This document shows positions 28,022 through 36,226 of a DNA stretch of 64,000 nucleotides, piece after piece (within the stretch, counting starts at the first letter, position 1; each line of letters starts with the position of its first letter). The DNA is from Cellvibrionaceae bacterium (lineage in GTDB: Bacteria; Pseudomonadota; Gammaproteobacteria; Pseudomonadales; Cellvibrionaceae). The translations under genes were made by a program, and so were the position numbers. The notes under the pieces are model-generated. The model saw only the letters and a program-made list of their open reading frames with translations. It did not search any database and was not told where the DNA came from. The stretch lies in the NCBI GenBank assembly GCA_024707385.1, contig JANPZW010000015.1, positions 186,001 through 250,000 on the forward strand, read 5' to 3'.

Positions 28022-28833
28022 GCGCTTCTCCTAAACAGACGCTGGAACAGGCTTTTATGTTCGGGTGTCAGGAAGCGGTGCTCAACCTGCTCGCCGGTGA
28101 GGCGCGCTACTGCATCGGCGTAGGCTTTGCCAGCTCTGCTTTCGGTGTCATGGATAACCGGCACGCCCTGGTTGGAGGCTTTCAGCACGGACTGGCATTC
28201 GGGAATTACGCCCAGCAGTTTAGTGGCGAGAATTTCTTCCACATCGGCCACGCCGAGCATTTCACCACGGGCGACGCGCTCAGGGTCGTAGCGGGTAATG
28301 AGCAGGTGTTCAGTCACGTTTTCGCCGAGTTCGGCTTTGCGCGATTTGCTCTGCAAAATGCCGAGTATCCGGTCGGAATCGCGCACCGAGGAAACTTCTG
28401 GGTTTGCCACCACAACGGCCTCGTCAGCGAAATACAACGCCATAAAAGCACCGTGTTCAATGCCGGCTGGCGAGTCACAGATGACGTATTCAAAGCCCAG
28501 CTCTTTTAACTCGTTCAGAACCTGCTCTACACCTTCTTTGGTGAGCGCATCTTTATCACGGGTTTGAGAGGCGGGGAGGATAAACAGGTTTTCGCAGCGT
28601 TTATCTTTGATCAGCGCTTGTTTTAATGTGGCTTCACCATTGATGACATTGACGAAATCGTAAACTACGCGGCGTTCGCAGTTCATGATGAGGTCGAGGT
28701 TGCGCAGGCCTATGTCAAAATCAATCACGGCGGTTTTGTGTCCGCGCAAGGCAAGGCCGGTGCTGATGGCTGAACTGGTCGTCGTTTTGCCGACGCCGCC
28801 TTTACCGGATGTCACTACAATTATCTTTGCCAA
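28018..28833 (-). CDS. minD: Septum site-determining ATPase MinD
   Basis: 271 aa. Deviant Walker A VTSGKGGVGKTTTSSAIS at the N-terminus, TAVIDFDIGLRNLDL, CDSPAGIEHGAFMALYFADEAVVV, and a C-terminal amphipathic membrane-targeting helix (HKSLFQRLFRR). It binds the membrane with ATP and recruits MinC. Middle gene of minCDE. Confidence 0.97.
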   Translation of the reverse strand: MAKIIVVTSGKGGVGKTTTSSAISTGLALRGHKTAVIDFDIGLRNLDLIMNCERRVVYDFVNVINGEATLKQALIKDKRCENLFILPASQTRDKDALTKEGVEQVLNELKELGFEYVICDSPAGIEHGAFMALYFADEAVVVANPEVSSVRDSDRILGILQSKSRKAELGENVTEHLLITRYDPERVARGEMLGVADVEEILATKLLGVIPECQSVLKASNQGVPVIHDTESRAGKAYADAVARLTGEQVEHRFLTPEHKSLFQRLFRRSA

Positions 28834-28854
28834 AGTCGTAACCCTTTCGATTGG

Positions 28855-29616
28855 TTAATTATGTTTGGGCAGGGGGGTGATCTGAATGCGGCCACCTGCC
28901 AAGTAAATTTGTACTGCGTCTTTCCAGTGGTTGGTGCGCAGCACCTCGTCCACCATGAATTGGCCGGCCACAGCCACCAGTTCCGCCTCCTGGCTGCTGC
29001 AAAAAATCCGTGCATTTTCGTCGCCCTGAACTCCGGCGAGCGCGCGCCCGCGCAAGGCGCCATAGATATGGATATTGCCATCCGCCAGCACTTCCGCTCC
29101 CGCCGACACCGACGCCATGACGACGAGATCGCCACCACGAGCATAAATTTGCTGTCCGGAGCGTATCGGGGTTGTGATGATGCGCGTGGGTGGGGATGCT
29201 TCAGTTTTTGCGGCTGCCACGGCTTCTGGTGCCGGTGGCGCCTCCGCTGTCAATTCGCTCTGTTTGCCTTTGCTTCTGGGCAAAATGGCGAGTCCCAGCC
29301 TGCCGCTTTCATTCAACAGGCGGGCATTGGCTCCGCGGGTGGCGGTTGGCAGGAGTGTCAGCTCGCGACAAATAACACACAGGCCTTCGAGATCGAGGCT
29401 TTCCTGTTCGGCATCCGTCAATTGTTCGACGCCAAATACCAGCGGTGAGCGTTGAAAGAAGGCGGGGGATTGGGTGACTTTTTCCATCAGCTCCAGCTTG
29501 ATGGCTTTGAGATCGGCGCTTTTCAGTTCCAGCAGCGTCATCGGGAAGAGGCCGCCCTTCAACTGGAAGCTTTCCGGACGATCCACAGCGGACGCACGTT
29601 GGGCGGATTTGCTCAT
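28855..29616 (-). CDS. minC: Septum site-determining protein MinC
   Basis: 253 aa. N-terminal FtsZ-inhibiting domain (FQLKGGLFPMTLLELKSADLKAIKLEL), Pro/Ala linker, and C-terminal beta-helix that binds MinD (PIRSGQQIYARGGDLVVMASVSAGAEV, DGNIHIYGALRGRALAGVQGDENARIFC). First gene of minCDE; 21 bases separate it from minD. Confidence 0.96.
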   Translation of the reverse strand: MSKSAQRASAVDRPESFQLKGGLFPMTLLELKSADLKAIKLELMEKVTQSPAFFQRSPLVFGVEQLTDAEQESLDLEGLCVICRELTLLPTATRGANARLLNESGRLGLAILPRSKGKQSELTAEAPPAPEAVAAAKTEASPPTRIITTPIRSGQQIYARGGDLVVMASVSAGAEVLADGNIHIYGALRGRALAGVQGDENARIFCSSQEAELVAVAGQFMVDEVLRTNHWKDAVQIYLAGGRIQITPLPKHN

Positions 29617-29795
29617 TTGCGCAGGTGATTCCTAATGGGATGGTTCTGGGATTTTGTTTATCTGCGTTGGCTTGGGCCAATCTGCAGGAGTCTCGCGTTA
29701 CGCGCAGCTCCCTGTTATTAGCGTGCAAGAATAATCCAATTGCGGGTAAATCAAAAGGGATCGGGGAAGACGGGATAAAGGTAGGGTTTTCCGCT

Positions 29796-29815
29796 CTGGA
29801 CCCGCGCGGGTCCAG
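29796..29815. repeat. Perfect 20-bp palindrome downstream of hpf
   Basis: CTGGACCCGC directly followed by its reverse complement GCGGGTCCAG. It lies 15 bases past the hpf stop (minus strand), so it may form a terminator hairpin, but no T run follows; an operator or recombination site is also possible. Confidence 0.75.
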
Positions 29816-29829
29816 GCGGTAACGCATGA

Positions 29830-30138
29830 TCAACCGGCGGGTCGATCGTAGCGGTGGGCAGCAGTGGAGCCTTTGCGATGAGAAAGCGCCGCCTCAAGCT
29901 TTTTCGCAGCTTCTCCAATAGCGACATACAGATCATTGTCAGCACCTTCCACCGCAACGGTGGCGCCCATGAACTGGGTTTTCGCTTCAACGCTCTGTTG
30001 ATTGCGTTCCACTTTGAGGATTATGGAGAGTGAGTCGAGAGAAGGATAATGGGATTGAATTTTGGAGAATTTATTCTGCACAGCCGTTCTAATTCCGTCG
30101 GTGATGTCGACATGGTGGCCGGAGAGATTAATTTGCAT
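29830..30138 (-). CDS. hpf: Ribosome hibernation-promoting factor, HPF/RaiA family
   Basis: 102 aa from ATG 30138, which has AAGGAAGG upstream. MQINLSGHHVDITDGIRTAVQNKFSKIQSHYPSL is the family start, then LKVERNQQSVEAKTQF, VAVEGADNDLYVAIGEAAKKLEAAL. The protein binds the 30S subunit in stationary phase and promotes inactive ribosome dimers. The short form (no C-terminal dimerisation domain) is the gammaproteobacterial type. It is not next to rpoN here, unlike in many relatives. Confidence 0.92.
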   Translation of the reverse strand: MQINLSGHHVDITDGIRTAVQNKFSKIQSHYPSLDSLSIILKVERNQQSVEAKTQFMGATVAVEGADNDLYVAIGEAAKKLEAALSHRKGSTAAHRYDRPAG

Positions 30139-30332
30139 AACAACCTTCCTTCTTTCTGTGGATTGCTGGTTAAACATGAAGCCAAATGACGAAAATATCA
30201 AGTGATCTTTGGACAGCCTATTTAATGATGAATTGCCGCAGCATCTCTTGATATGGGTCATGCTCGTGAGCGTGACTGGAAATTCGTCCGCCAGAATTCA
30301 GATTGTGGTGTCGGGCTCGGGTTCCCAATCTT

Positions 30333-31045
30333 TCAGAAAAGCTTGGCGAGCAGCACAGGAATAGCGGTTTCAACCCGCAAGATGCGCTGTCCCAGTTGTA
30401 TCGGCGTAAAGCCTAGTGCGGTGAATTGAGCGACTTCGGCGTCGATAAATCCACCTTCCGGCCCAACTGCGAGCAGAGTGGGTTGGTTGCCGGCGGCTGT
30501 GGCTGGCGCGTGGTCGCCCGGATGGGCAATTACGCGGTGGGAATTTCGGCAGAGAGAGAGGGCAGAACATCCTCGATAAAAGGGCGGAACCGCTGGTGAT
30601 ATTCCACTTGGGGTAGTTGTGTTGCTTTGCCTTGCTCGAGGCCGAGCAGAAGTTGTTCATGTATCTGCTCGGGTTTTAGCAAAGGTGTCTGCCAGAAACT
30701 TTTTTCCACCCGCGACGTTTGGATCAGGCAGAGCTTTTCCACGCCCATAGTGGCGATGGTTTGCAAGGTGCGCTGTAACATCTTCGGGCGGGGCAGGCCG
30801 AGGATCAGGGTCAGCGGAAGAGTGGGCGGGGAGGGCTGATCCAGCGGCCCCAGTTCAAGCGTGATCGAGGTGGAATCCACCCGCGCAACCTGGGCGTACC
30901 CTTGCGGACCGTTGAGTTTGCCGACGCACAATCTATCCCCCGGTTTTACCTTGAGGATGGTGGTGAGGTGGAGGTGGCGGCGGCCGGTGAGGTGGACCAA
31001 AGCGGGGTCGATGAAATCCCGGTCCTCAAGAATTATCAGGTTCAT
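30333..31045 (-). CDS. rsmE: 16S rRNA (uracil-1498-N3)-methyltransferase RsmE (frame broken at a G3 run)
   Basis: SPOUT methyltransferase acting on U1498 of 16S rRNA. N-terminal PUA-like part (LTGRRHLHLTTILKVKPGDRLCVG), then LTLILGLPRPKMLQRTLQTIATMGVEKLCLIQTSRVEKSFW. The knot region with the SAM loop (LLAVGPEGGFIDAEVAQF, LGQRILRVETAIPVLLA) is in another frame. Restoring one base in the run at 30539-30541 gives EIPHRVIAHPGDHAP and 237 aa, ending at 30333. The ATG is only 13 bases from the end of the tRNA-Arg gene upstream. Confidence 0.9.
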
Positions 31046-31058
31046 TACGCATTCCGAA

Positions 31059-31133
31059 TGGCGTTCCCGACTGGAATCGAACCAGTATCTAGCCCTTAGG
31101 AGGGGCTTGTTTTGTCCATTAAACTACGGGAAC
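31059..31133 (-). tRNA. tRNA-Arg (anticodon CCT)
   Basis: Minus-strand cloverleaf: acceptor stem GTTCCCG/CGGGAAC, D-arm GTAGTTTAATGGAC, anticodon stem AGCCC/GGGCT around loop CTCCTAA (anticodon CCT, reading AGG), T-arm CTGGTTCGATTCCAG, discriminator G and an encoded CCA end at 31059-31061. 75 nt. Confidence 0.95.
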
Positions 31134-31145
31134 GGGGCGCGCATT

Positions 31146-31271
31146 GTAGCAACTCAGTTTTTTGTAGCAACTTGAGGTTTTGTAGCAACTTTAGTTTTGG
31201 TGGCAACTCAGGTTTCTACAACAACTCAGGTTTCTACAGCCAATTGGGTTCTGCGGCCATTTGGATTTGCG
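31146..31271. repeat. Seven degenerate 18-bp tandem repeats
   Basis: Exact 18-bp period from 31146 to 31271. The first four units share the form GTAGCAACTxAGxTTT or close; the next three decay progressively (ACAACAACTCAGG, ACAGCCAATTGGG, CGGCCATTTGGAT). They fill the space between flgN and tRNA-Arg, upstream of the tRNA on its strand. Confidence 0.8.
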
Positions 31272-31304
31272 GATTTTGCGCTTTGGTAGCTACGCGCGCC
31301 TTCC

Positions 31305-31790
31305 TCAGGCTTCGCCGAGTTTGTGCGCGCCGGTGCCGGCACCGCGACCGCCCTTGGCGGTGTAGAGAGGTCCGCTTTCGTCCTTGCCGCGCACTATGTC
31401 CAGCAGGCGGGAAAAGACCTGTTGATTGCGTGCCAGCAACTTGCCGTTGATTTCGTTCTGCTCCTGGCACTCCCGCAGGAGGCTGCGCAGTTCATCCCAG
31501 GCTTGTTGAATCTGCGGCTTGTGGGAGTCGATGAGGGCCAGCCAGGCGTTTTCCGCGGTGTCTTTGGGTTTTACTTGCGGGGCGATCCAGGCGCTGCGCT
31601 GCTTGGCGCTTTGCTCAAGATGCAGCAGATTGGCGGATTTGTTCTGAATGACGTCTTCTAGCGTTGCCAGGTCGCGGGACTTGAGCGCTTCGCGCTCCTG
31701 TTCCAAGAGCACCAGGAGATTGCGGCAGGCGCTAATGTCCTGCCCGATGTGTTGCAGAAGGGTTTCGTGAGTGAGAGCAGTTTGGGTCAT
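31305..31790 (-). CDS. flgN: Flagellar export chaperone FlgN
   Basis: 161 aa, helical and Gln/Leu-rich (LLQHIGQDISACRNLLVLLEQEREALKSRDLATLEDVIQNK read in parts), then ECQEQNEINGKLLARNQQVFSRLLDIV, the FlgN/YvyG-type pattern. It escorts FlgK and FlgL to the export gate. It ends with a flexible Gly-rich tail (KGGRGAGTG). Position next to flgM confirms it. ATG 31790 is preferred with G-rich GGGGGGCC upstream; ATG 31802 also possible. Confidence 0.88.
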   Translation of the reverse strand: MTQTALTHETLLQHIGQDISACRNLLVLLEQEREALKSRDLATLEDVIQNKSANLLHLEQSAKQRSAWIAPQVKPKDTAENAWLALIDSHKPQIQQAWDELRSLLRECQEQNEINGKLLARNQQVFSRLLDIVRGKDESGPLYTAKGGRGAGTGAHKLGEA

Positions 31791-31823
31791 CTGGCCCCCC
31801 ATGTGAGCCTTAGGTCGTGGTCG

Positions 31824-32138
31824 TTATAGCAACCCGTCCTGCGCCAGCATTCGTTCTGCGATTGCGTCGCTATCGATGCTGTAACGGCCTTCGGCGATCG
31901 CCTGACGAATGGCGGCCACCTTGGCTTCATCCACGTCACCACTCTGTTTGACAGCCGTTTCAAGGCGACCCAGGGTTTGGGCCTGGCTGCTCAGGGAGAC
32001 GTTGTCGCCCACGGAGGGTTTGGCGGATGAACGGGAACCCGCGCCGGCTTCGGCCGGAGGGGCGGACTTCGCCTTCACACCACCGGACGTCACATTGGCG
32101 TTCCGGTTCAGGCTGGGGTTGCTGGGATCTATAACCAT
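31824..32138 (-). CDS. flgM: Anti-sigma28 factor FlgM
   Basis: 104 aa. MVIDPSNPSLNRN start, disordered Ala/Ser/Pro middle, then VSLSSQAQTLGRLETAVKQSGDVDEAKVAAIRQAIAEGRYSIDSDAIAERML, the sigma28-binding helices. FlgM holds FliA inactive until it is exported through the finished hook. It carries its own sigma28 promoter, so it would be in the feedback loop. Confidence 0.95.
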   Translation of the reverse strand: MVIDPSNPSLNRNANVTSGGVKAKSAPPAEAGAGSRSSAKPSVGDNVSLSSQAQTLGRLETAVKQSGDVDEAKVAAIRQAIAEGRYSIDSDAIAERMLAQDGLL

Positions 32139-32189
32139 AAATGCGTAACCGTTGACAGATGTCGGACAAAACTGCGCTGCTCAACCGGC

Positions 32190-32216
32190 TTATCGGCATA
32201 TATGGATGAAACTTTA
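32190..32216 (-). promoter_or_regulatory. Sigma28 (FliA) promoter of flgM
   Basis: Minus strand TAAA, 15 bases, GCCGATAA: a perfect match to the sigma28 consensus including spacing. The -10 end lies about 52 bases from the flgM ATG. Confidence 0.9.
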
Positions 32217-32304
32217 AGGCGCTTTAGCCTTTTTTCTTTGGTTGAACAGGGATGCGGGCCCATTCTGTCTGAAAATGTGATCGGCTTCAAAGTTTCCTCC
32301 GGCC

Positions 32305-33015
32305 TCACAGGGCGACCCTGGCTTTGCCCGGCGCAATGACTTCGGCGTCCACCACGCGGTTGGACTTCTCATTGCGCACCTGAATCTGGTCGCCAACCTG
32401 ACCATTGGCCAGGGCAGTACCGGTGGTAACCACGGAAATACTGGCGGTGCTCGCCTCCAGAATCACCCGATCGCCACGGCGTATGACCTGCGGCGACTTG
32501 AGCTGCGACACGCGTAGCGGTTCGCCCTGGTCCAGCTTGCGTTTCAGTTCTTTTCCTACGACATGGGAGAGATCCTGGATCAGGCCGGATCCGCCCTGGC
32601 TGGTGTTCATTCGCTTGAGAATCACATCATCAGGGCTCAGCACCGCGCCTCTTGCAAGGCTACGTGCGACTACGGCCACTTCAGCAAAGGTATTGATCCG
32701 CGCGGGTACATAAATCGACCAGGGTTTGGGGCCATCGCAGCTCACCTTCACGGTCAGATTGCTGCCGTAGGGGCGTGCCGAGCCAATTTCCTGGCGCAGG
32801 GGCGACTGACAGCGGGACAGGCGAAGGCGGGAATCCAGATTGGCGACGGAAATTTCGATGTCGTCGGGGTCGATACCCACATATTCGTCGCGCAGAGCGG
32901 CCTGCAGGTAATTCTCGACGTGGCGGCGCAGTTCATCGGAGCTTTCAATCTCTTCAGCAGTGGAAGTGACGCTCATCAGCAACAGCACAGCGGCGAAAAA
33001 AACGCGGTGTCCCAT
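32305..33015 (-). CDS. flgA: Flagellar basal body P-ring chaperone FlgA
   Basis: 236 aa. Signal peptide MGHRVFFAAVLLLMSVTSTA, N-terminal domain (DIEISVANLDSRLRLSRCQSPL, VKVSCDGPKPWSIYVPARI), SAF-like domain (VVARSLARGAVLSPDDVILKRM), and C-terminal GQVGDQIQVRNEKSNRVVDAEVIAPG. It assists FlgI polymerisation in the periplasm. ATG 33015 has AGGA upstream; earlier in-frame starts would put basic residues before the signal. Divergent from cheV. Confidence 0.93.
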   Translation of the reverse strand: MGHRVFFAAVLLLMSVTSTAEEIESSDELRRHVENYLQAALRDEYVGIDPDDIEISVANLDSRLRLSRCQSPLRQEIGSARPYGSNLTVKVSCDGPKPWSIYVPARINTFAEVAVVARSLARGAVLSPDDVILKRMNTSQGGSGLIQDLSHVVGKELKRKLDQGEPLRVSQLKSPQVIRRGDRVILEASTASISVVTTGTALANGQVGDQIQVRNEKSNRVVDAEVIAPGKARVAL

Positions 33016-33157
33016 TTTGAATGTCCTATGCTTTAGTGAATGACGTCGCCTGTTCTTCATATCTGTCAAAAAAATGTCGCCCGACGGAGAATTACACAAT
33101 TCTGAACTCGAGGTGCAAAGCTCATGCCCAGTGTGTCCGCGCAGGCTTTTTATGATT

Positions 33158-33223
33158 CAGGCAGTGAATATATTTGCGCCAGGCAATGAATATTTTTGAG
33201 CCAGGCATTAAATGTTATTGAGG
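33158..33223. repeat. Three 22-bp tandem repeats upstream of cheV
   Basis: Units at 33158-33179, 33180-33201 and 33202-33223 share CAGGCAxTGAATAT and TTTGxGC cores, the third more diverged. The array ends eight bases before the cheV start codon and lies in the divergent flgA-cheV region. About two helical turns per unit could suit a DNA-binding regulator. Confidence 0.75.
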
Positions 33224-33230
33224 TAGCAGT

Positions 33231-34175
33231 ATGGCCAGTGTTCTCGACAGCGTTAATAAGCGAACACAACTTGTCGGGCAGAATCGCCTGGAATTATTGT
33301 TGTTCAGTCTCGGCGGGCGCCAGCTATACGGAATTAATGTATTCAAGGTTAAAGAAGTCCTGCAGTGCCCGCATCTCAACGAAATTCCCAAACGCAATCC
33401 GGTGGTGCGCGGCGTAGCGCATATTCGCGGCGGCACCATTCCCATAATGGATATGCGTCAGGCGACCGGGGCGAGCCGGTTGGAGAATCTGGAAAACTGT
33501 TTTGTGATCATCACCGAATATAACCGCTCCACCCAGGGCTTTCTTGTCAGTTCGGTGGAACGTATCGTCAATATGAATTGGGGCGCGATTCACCCGCCAC
33601 CGAAAGGAACGGGGAGAGAGAGCTATCTCACTGCCGTCACCGAGGTTGATGGGCGTCTGGTGGAAATTATCGATGTAGAGAAAATTCTTGCGGAAGTCTC
33701 TCCGCTGCCGGAGCTGGTTAGCGAAGAGGTGCTTGACGAAGTCAGCAAGATGGATGGCGTCAATAAACATGTACTGATCGTTGATGATTCCACCATTGCA
33801 CGCAAACAGATCCAGAAAGTCGTTGAATCCATGGGCGTGAGCACCACTGTTTTGAAAAACGGCCGTGAAGCGCTGGATTATTTGCAGGCATTGCTTGCCG
33901 AAGGCAAAGACCCCTATAAAGAATTGCTGATGGTGATTTCCGATATTGAAATGCCGGAAATGGATGGCTATACCTTTACAGCCGAAGTGAGGGCCAACCC
34001 GAAAATGGCCGGTTTGCACATGATTCTGCACACATCGTTGAGTGGGATTTTCAATGAGGTCATGGTCAAGAAAGTGGGGGCCGATGATTTTCTGGCGAAA
34101 TTTCATCCCGACGAGCTGGCGTCGCGAGTCAGCCAGCGGATGCGAGATGTGATCGGGCAGCCCGGCTCCCGCTGA
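33231..34175 (+). CDS. cheV: Chemotaxis coupling protein CheV
   Basis: 314 aa. CheW-like domain (RLELLLFSLGGRQLYGINVFKVKEVLQ, VVRGVAHIRGGTIPIMDM) joined to a receiver domain (HVLIVDDSTIARKQIQKV, MVISDIEMPEMDGYTF with phospho-Asp at about residue 241, DDFLAKFHPDEL). It couples chemoreceptors to CheA and adapts by phosphorylation. Paired with cheR as in Pseudomonas upstream of flgB. Confidence 0.96.
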   Translation: MASVLDSVNKRTQLVGQNRLELLLFSLGGRQLYGINVFKVKEVLQCPHLNEIPKRNPVVRGVAHIRGGTIPIMDMRQATGASRLENLENCFVIITEYNRSTQGFLVSSVERIVNMNWGAIHPPPKGTGRESYLTAVTEVDGRLVEIIDVEKILAEVSPLPELVSEEVLDEVSKMDGVNKHVLIVDDSTIARKQIQKVVESMGVSTTVLKNGREALDYLQALLAEGKDPYKELLMVISDIEMPEMDGYTFTAEVRANPKMAGLHMILHTSLSGIFNEVMVKKVGADDFLAKFHPDELASRVSQRMRDVIGQPGSR

Positions 34176-34262
34176 TGCGCTACTGATGCACTACTATTGT
34201 ATTGGTAATCCTTGACGGCATGAGGTCTTCGCCGCATCTTCGCCAATCCGGAAGCGCTGGGA

Positions 34263-35131
34263 ATGAGTCACTTCAAAGCGGGAGACATCCCTCAACTTGA
34301 CGCCAATGAATATCAGGCGTTCACCGTGTTTCTGCGCACGGCCTGCGGCATAGACCTGGGTGCGAACAAGCAGTATCTCGTGTCTACGCGGGTGCGGCGG
34401 ATATTGATTGAACACCGCCTGGGTTCCCTTGGCGAACTCACGCGGGCTATTCAGCTGGATAAGGTGTTGCGTCAAAAAGTCATCGATGCGATGACGACCA
34501 ATGAAACCTTTGGTTTCGTGACAATTATCCGTTCGATTATCTCGGCAAAACTTTATTGCCCGCTCTGGCCAAACAACAGAAACCCGGCGAGAAAACCCGC
34601 ATCTGGTCCGCCGCCTGTTCGAGCGGTCAGGAACCGTATTCCATCTCTATGGCGGTGGAAGAGGGGATGCGCGGTATTTTATCGACGCGGTGCAACGACG
34701 CCGATATTTTGGCGACCGATGTGTCCTCGTCTGTATTAGAAGCGGCCAGGGAGGCGGTCTATGATCGGCTTTCTCTGATGCGCGGTCTCTCCCAGCAGCG
34801 CTGCAACGAATTTTTTGTCCAGCGAGATGAGGATTCCTGGGTCGTCAAGGATTCCGTGCGCAACCGCGTGCGCTTTCGCCCGCTCAATCTGCAGGAATCC
34901 TTCTATCTTCTGGGTCGTTTCGATGTGGTTTTTTGTCGCAATGTACTGATTTATTTTTCCACTGAACTTAAGGCGGAAATTCTGCGCAAAATCCACGGCG
35001 TACTGAATCCAGGCGGGATTCTTTTTCTCGGTTCATCTGAAAGTATTTCCGGATTGAGCGATCTCTACGAGATGGTCAACTGCAATCCGGGCGTCGCCTA
35101 CCGCGCCAAAATCCTGCGGCCGCCAGCGTGA
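34263..35131 (+). CDS. cheR: Chemotaxis protein methyltransferase CheR (frame broken at a T3 run)
   Basis: Methylates glutamates of chemoreceptors using SAM. N-terminal helical domain (FLRTACGIDLGANKQYLVSTRVRRIL, MTTNETF). The catalytic domain is in the next frame (IWSAACSSGQEPYSISMAVEE, ILATDVSSSVLEAAREAVYD, GRFDVVFCRNVLIYFS, GGILFLGSSESI). Adding one T at 34509-34511 restores ETFWFRDNYPFDYLGKTLLPAL, typical of CheR; corrected length 289 aa. Confidence 0.93.
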
Positions 35132-35172
35132 CGATTTCCCGCCTTCTGCGCGGCAATCAAGCTCTCTTCTGC

Positions 35173-35188
35173 CGGCAATAAATTGCCG
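35173..35188 (+). terminator. Weak hairpin after cheR
   Basis: CGGCAA-TAAA-TTGCCG, six-base stem, 42 bases after the cheR stop. No T run, so terminator function is doubtful. Confidence 0.35.
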
Positions 35189-35260
35189 CTGACCTTGCCA
35201 ATACCCGATTATCATCAAGAAAATTCCAAGTAAATCAGTGCATTAAAAATTGCTGGCCAT

Positions 35261-35275
35261 TGGCATATGGCTTGC
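35261..35275 (+). promoter_or_regulatory. Sigma54 promoter of the flgBCDE operon
   Basis: TGGCATATGGCTTGC: GG and GC exactly ten bases apart, TGGCA and TTGC elements intact. It is about 70 bases before the flgB start. Confidence 0.88.
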
Positions 35276-35342
35276 TTTAGCACTCCTGTCAGAAAAAATC
35301 CGCCGGAAATTTGTTCCGCGGACAACATATCGGGAGAGGCAG

Positions 35343-35747
35343 GTGGCCATCAATTTTCAACAGGCACTCGGTACCTTCGAATCGGCGTTGCGGCTGCGTT
35401 CTCAGCGCGCGGAAGTTTTGTCCGCCAACCTCGCCAATGCAGACACACCGAATTACAAGGCGCGGGATTTTGATTTTCACGCGGCGCTGCAAAGTGCTCA
35501 GCAGCAACAGGCCAGCGGCGGTTTGCATACCACGCAGAGCCGCCATCTCGACGGTGGATTGCCGGCTTTGCCCGGTGGCGCATCGCTTTCCTACCGCACA
35601 CCGGCGCAGCCCTCTGTCGACGGCAACACGGTGGATGAACATATTGAACATGCCGAATTCATGCAGAACAGCCTGGAATTCCAAACGGCTTTCACTCTGC
35701 TCAACAGCCGCTTTAAAGGCTTGATGTCCGCTATACGGGGAGAATGA
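35343..35747 (+). CDS. flgB: Flagellar basal body rod protein FlgB
   Basis: 134 aa from GTG 35343, which has GGGAGAGG upstream; the longer frame to 35250 would overlap the sigma54 promoter. INFQQALGTFESALRLRSQRAEVLSANLANADTPNYKARDFDF is the rod-protein N-terminus, and the C-terminal helix is ...FMQNSLEFQTAFTLLNSRFKGLMSAIRGE. Proximal rod subunit in the periplasm. Confidence 0.95.
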   Translation: MAINFQQALGTFESALRLRSQRAEVLSANLANADTPNYKARDFDFHAALQSAQQQQASGGLHTTQSRHLDGGLPALPGGASLSYRTPAQPSVDGNTVDEHIEHAEFMQNSLEFQTAFTLLNSRFKGLMSAIRGE

Positions 35748-35749
35748 CA

Positions 35750-36190
35750 ATGGGCTTGAACCGCATCATGGATATCGCCGGCTCCGGTATGAACGCGCAA
35801 TCAGTGCGTCTTAATACCACCGCCAGCAATATCGCCAACGCCGAATCCGCATCCTCCAGCGCCGAAGCTGTATACCGCGGCCGCCATCCGGTATTTGCCG
35901 CTGCTTACCACAATATGCTGGGCAATCCGGACAGTACAAATTTATCCGCCGATCAGGCATCGGCAGGCGTCAATGTGCTGGGCGTAGTGGAAAGCGACGC
36001 ACCACTGCAAATGCGTTATGAACCGAATCACCCATTGGCGGATGAAAAAGGCTATGTGTTTTATCCCAACGTCAACGTGGTGGAGGAAATGACCAACATG
36101 ATCTCCGCATCGCGCTCATTCCAGGTGAATGTGGAAGTCATGAATTCCGCCAAACAAATGGTGCAGCGTGTTTTAACGCTCGGTCAGTAA
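35750..36190 (+). CDS. flgC: Flagellar basal body rod protein FlgC
   Basis: 146 aa. MGLNRIMDIAGSGMNAQSVRLNTTASNIANAESA start, PLADEKGYVFYPNVNVVEEMTNMISASRSFQVNVEVMNSAKQM C-terminus. ATG 35750 has GGGGAG at a good distance; ATG 35744 overlaps the flgB stop and is too close to it. Rod subunit. Confidence 0.95.
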   Translation: MGLNRIMDIAGSGMNAQSVRLNTTASNIANAESASSSAEAVYRGRHPVFAAAYHNMLGNPDSTNLSADQASAGVNVLGVVESDAPLQMRYEPNHPLADEKGYVFYPNVNVVEEMTNMISASRSFQVNVEVMNSAKQMVQRVLTLGQ

Positions 36191-36226
36191 TTTCCGTTTT
36201 TTGAAAAGGTATAAAGAGGTCAGCAG

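Noticed and set aside
31146..31271. Possible CRISPR array
   Set aside because: Repeats are contiguous with no spacers and degrade steadily; no cas genes are nearby.
31112..31450. 112-residue frame with hexapeptide repeats (CSNSVF, CSNLRF, CSNFSF)
   Set aside because: The peptide repeats are simply the 18-bp DNA repeats read in frame; the frame starts inside the tRNA gene and runs antisense through flgN.
35250..35342. Upstream extension of flgB to 35250
   Set aside because: The extension overlaps a consensus sigma54 promoter and lacks family likeness; GTG 35343 has a ribosome site and begins the rod-protein domain.
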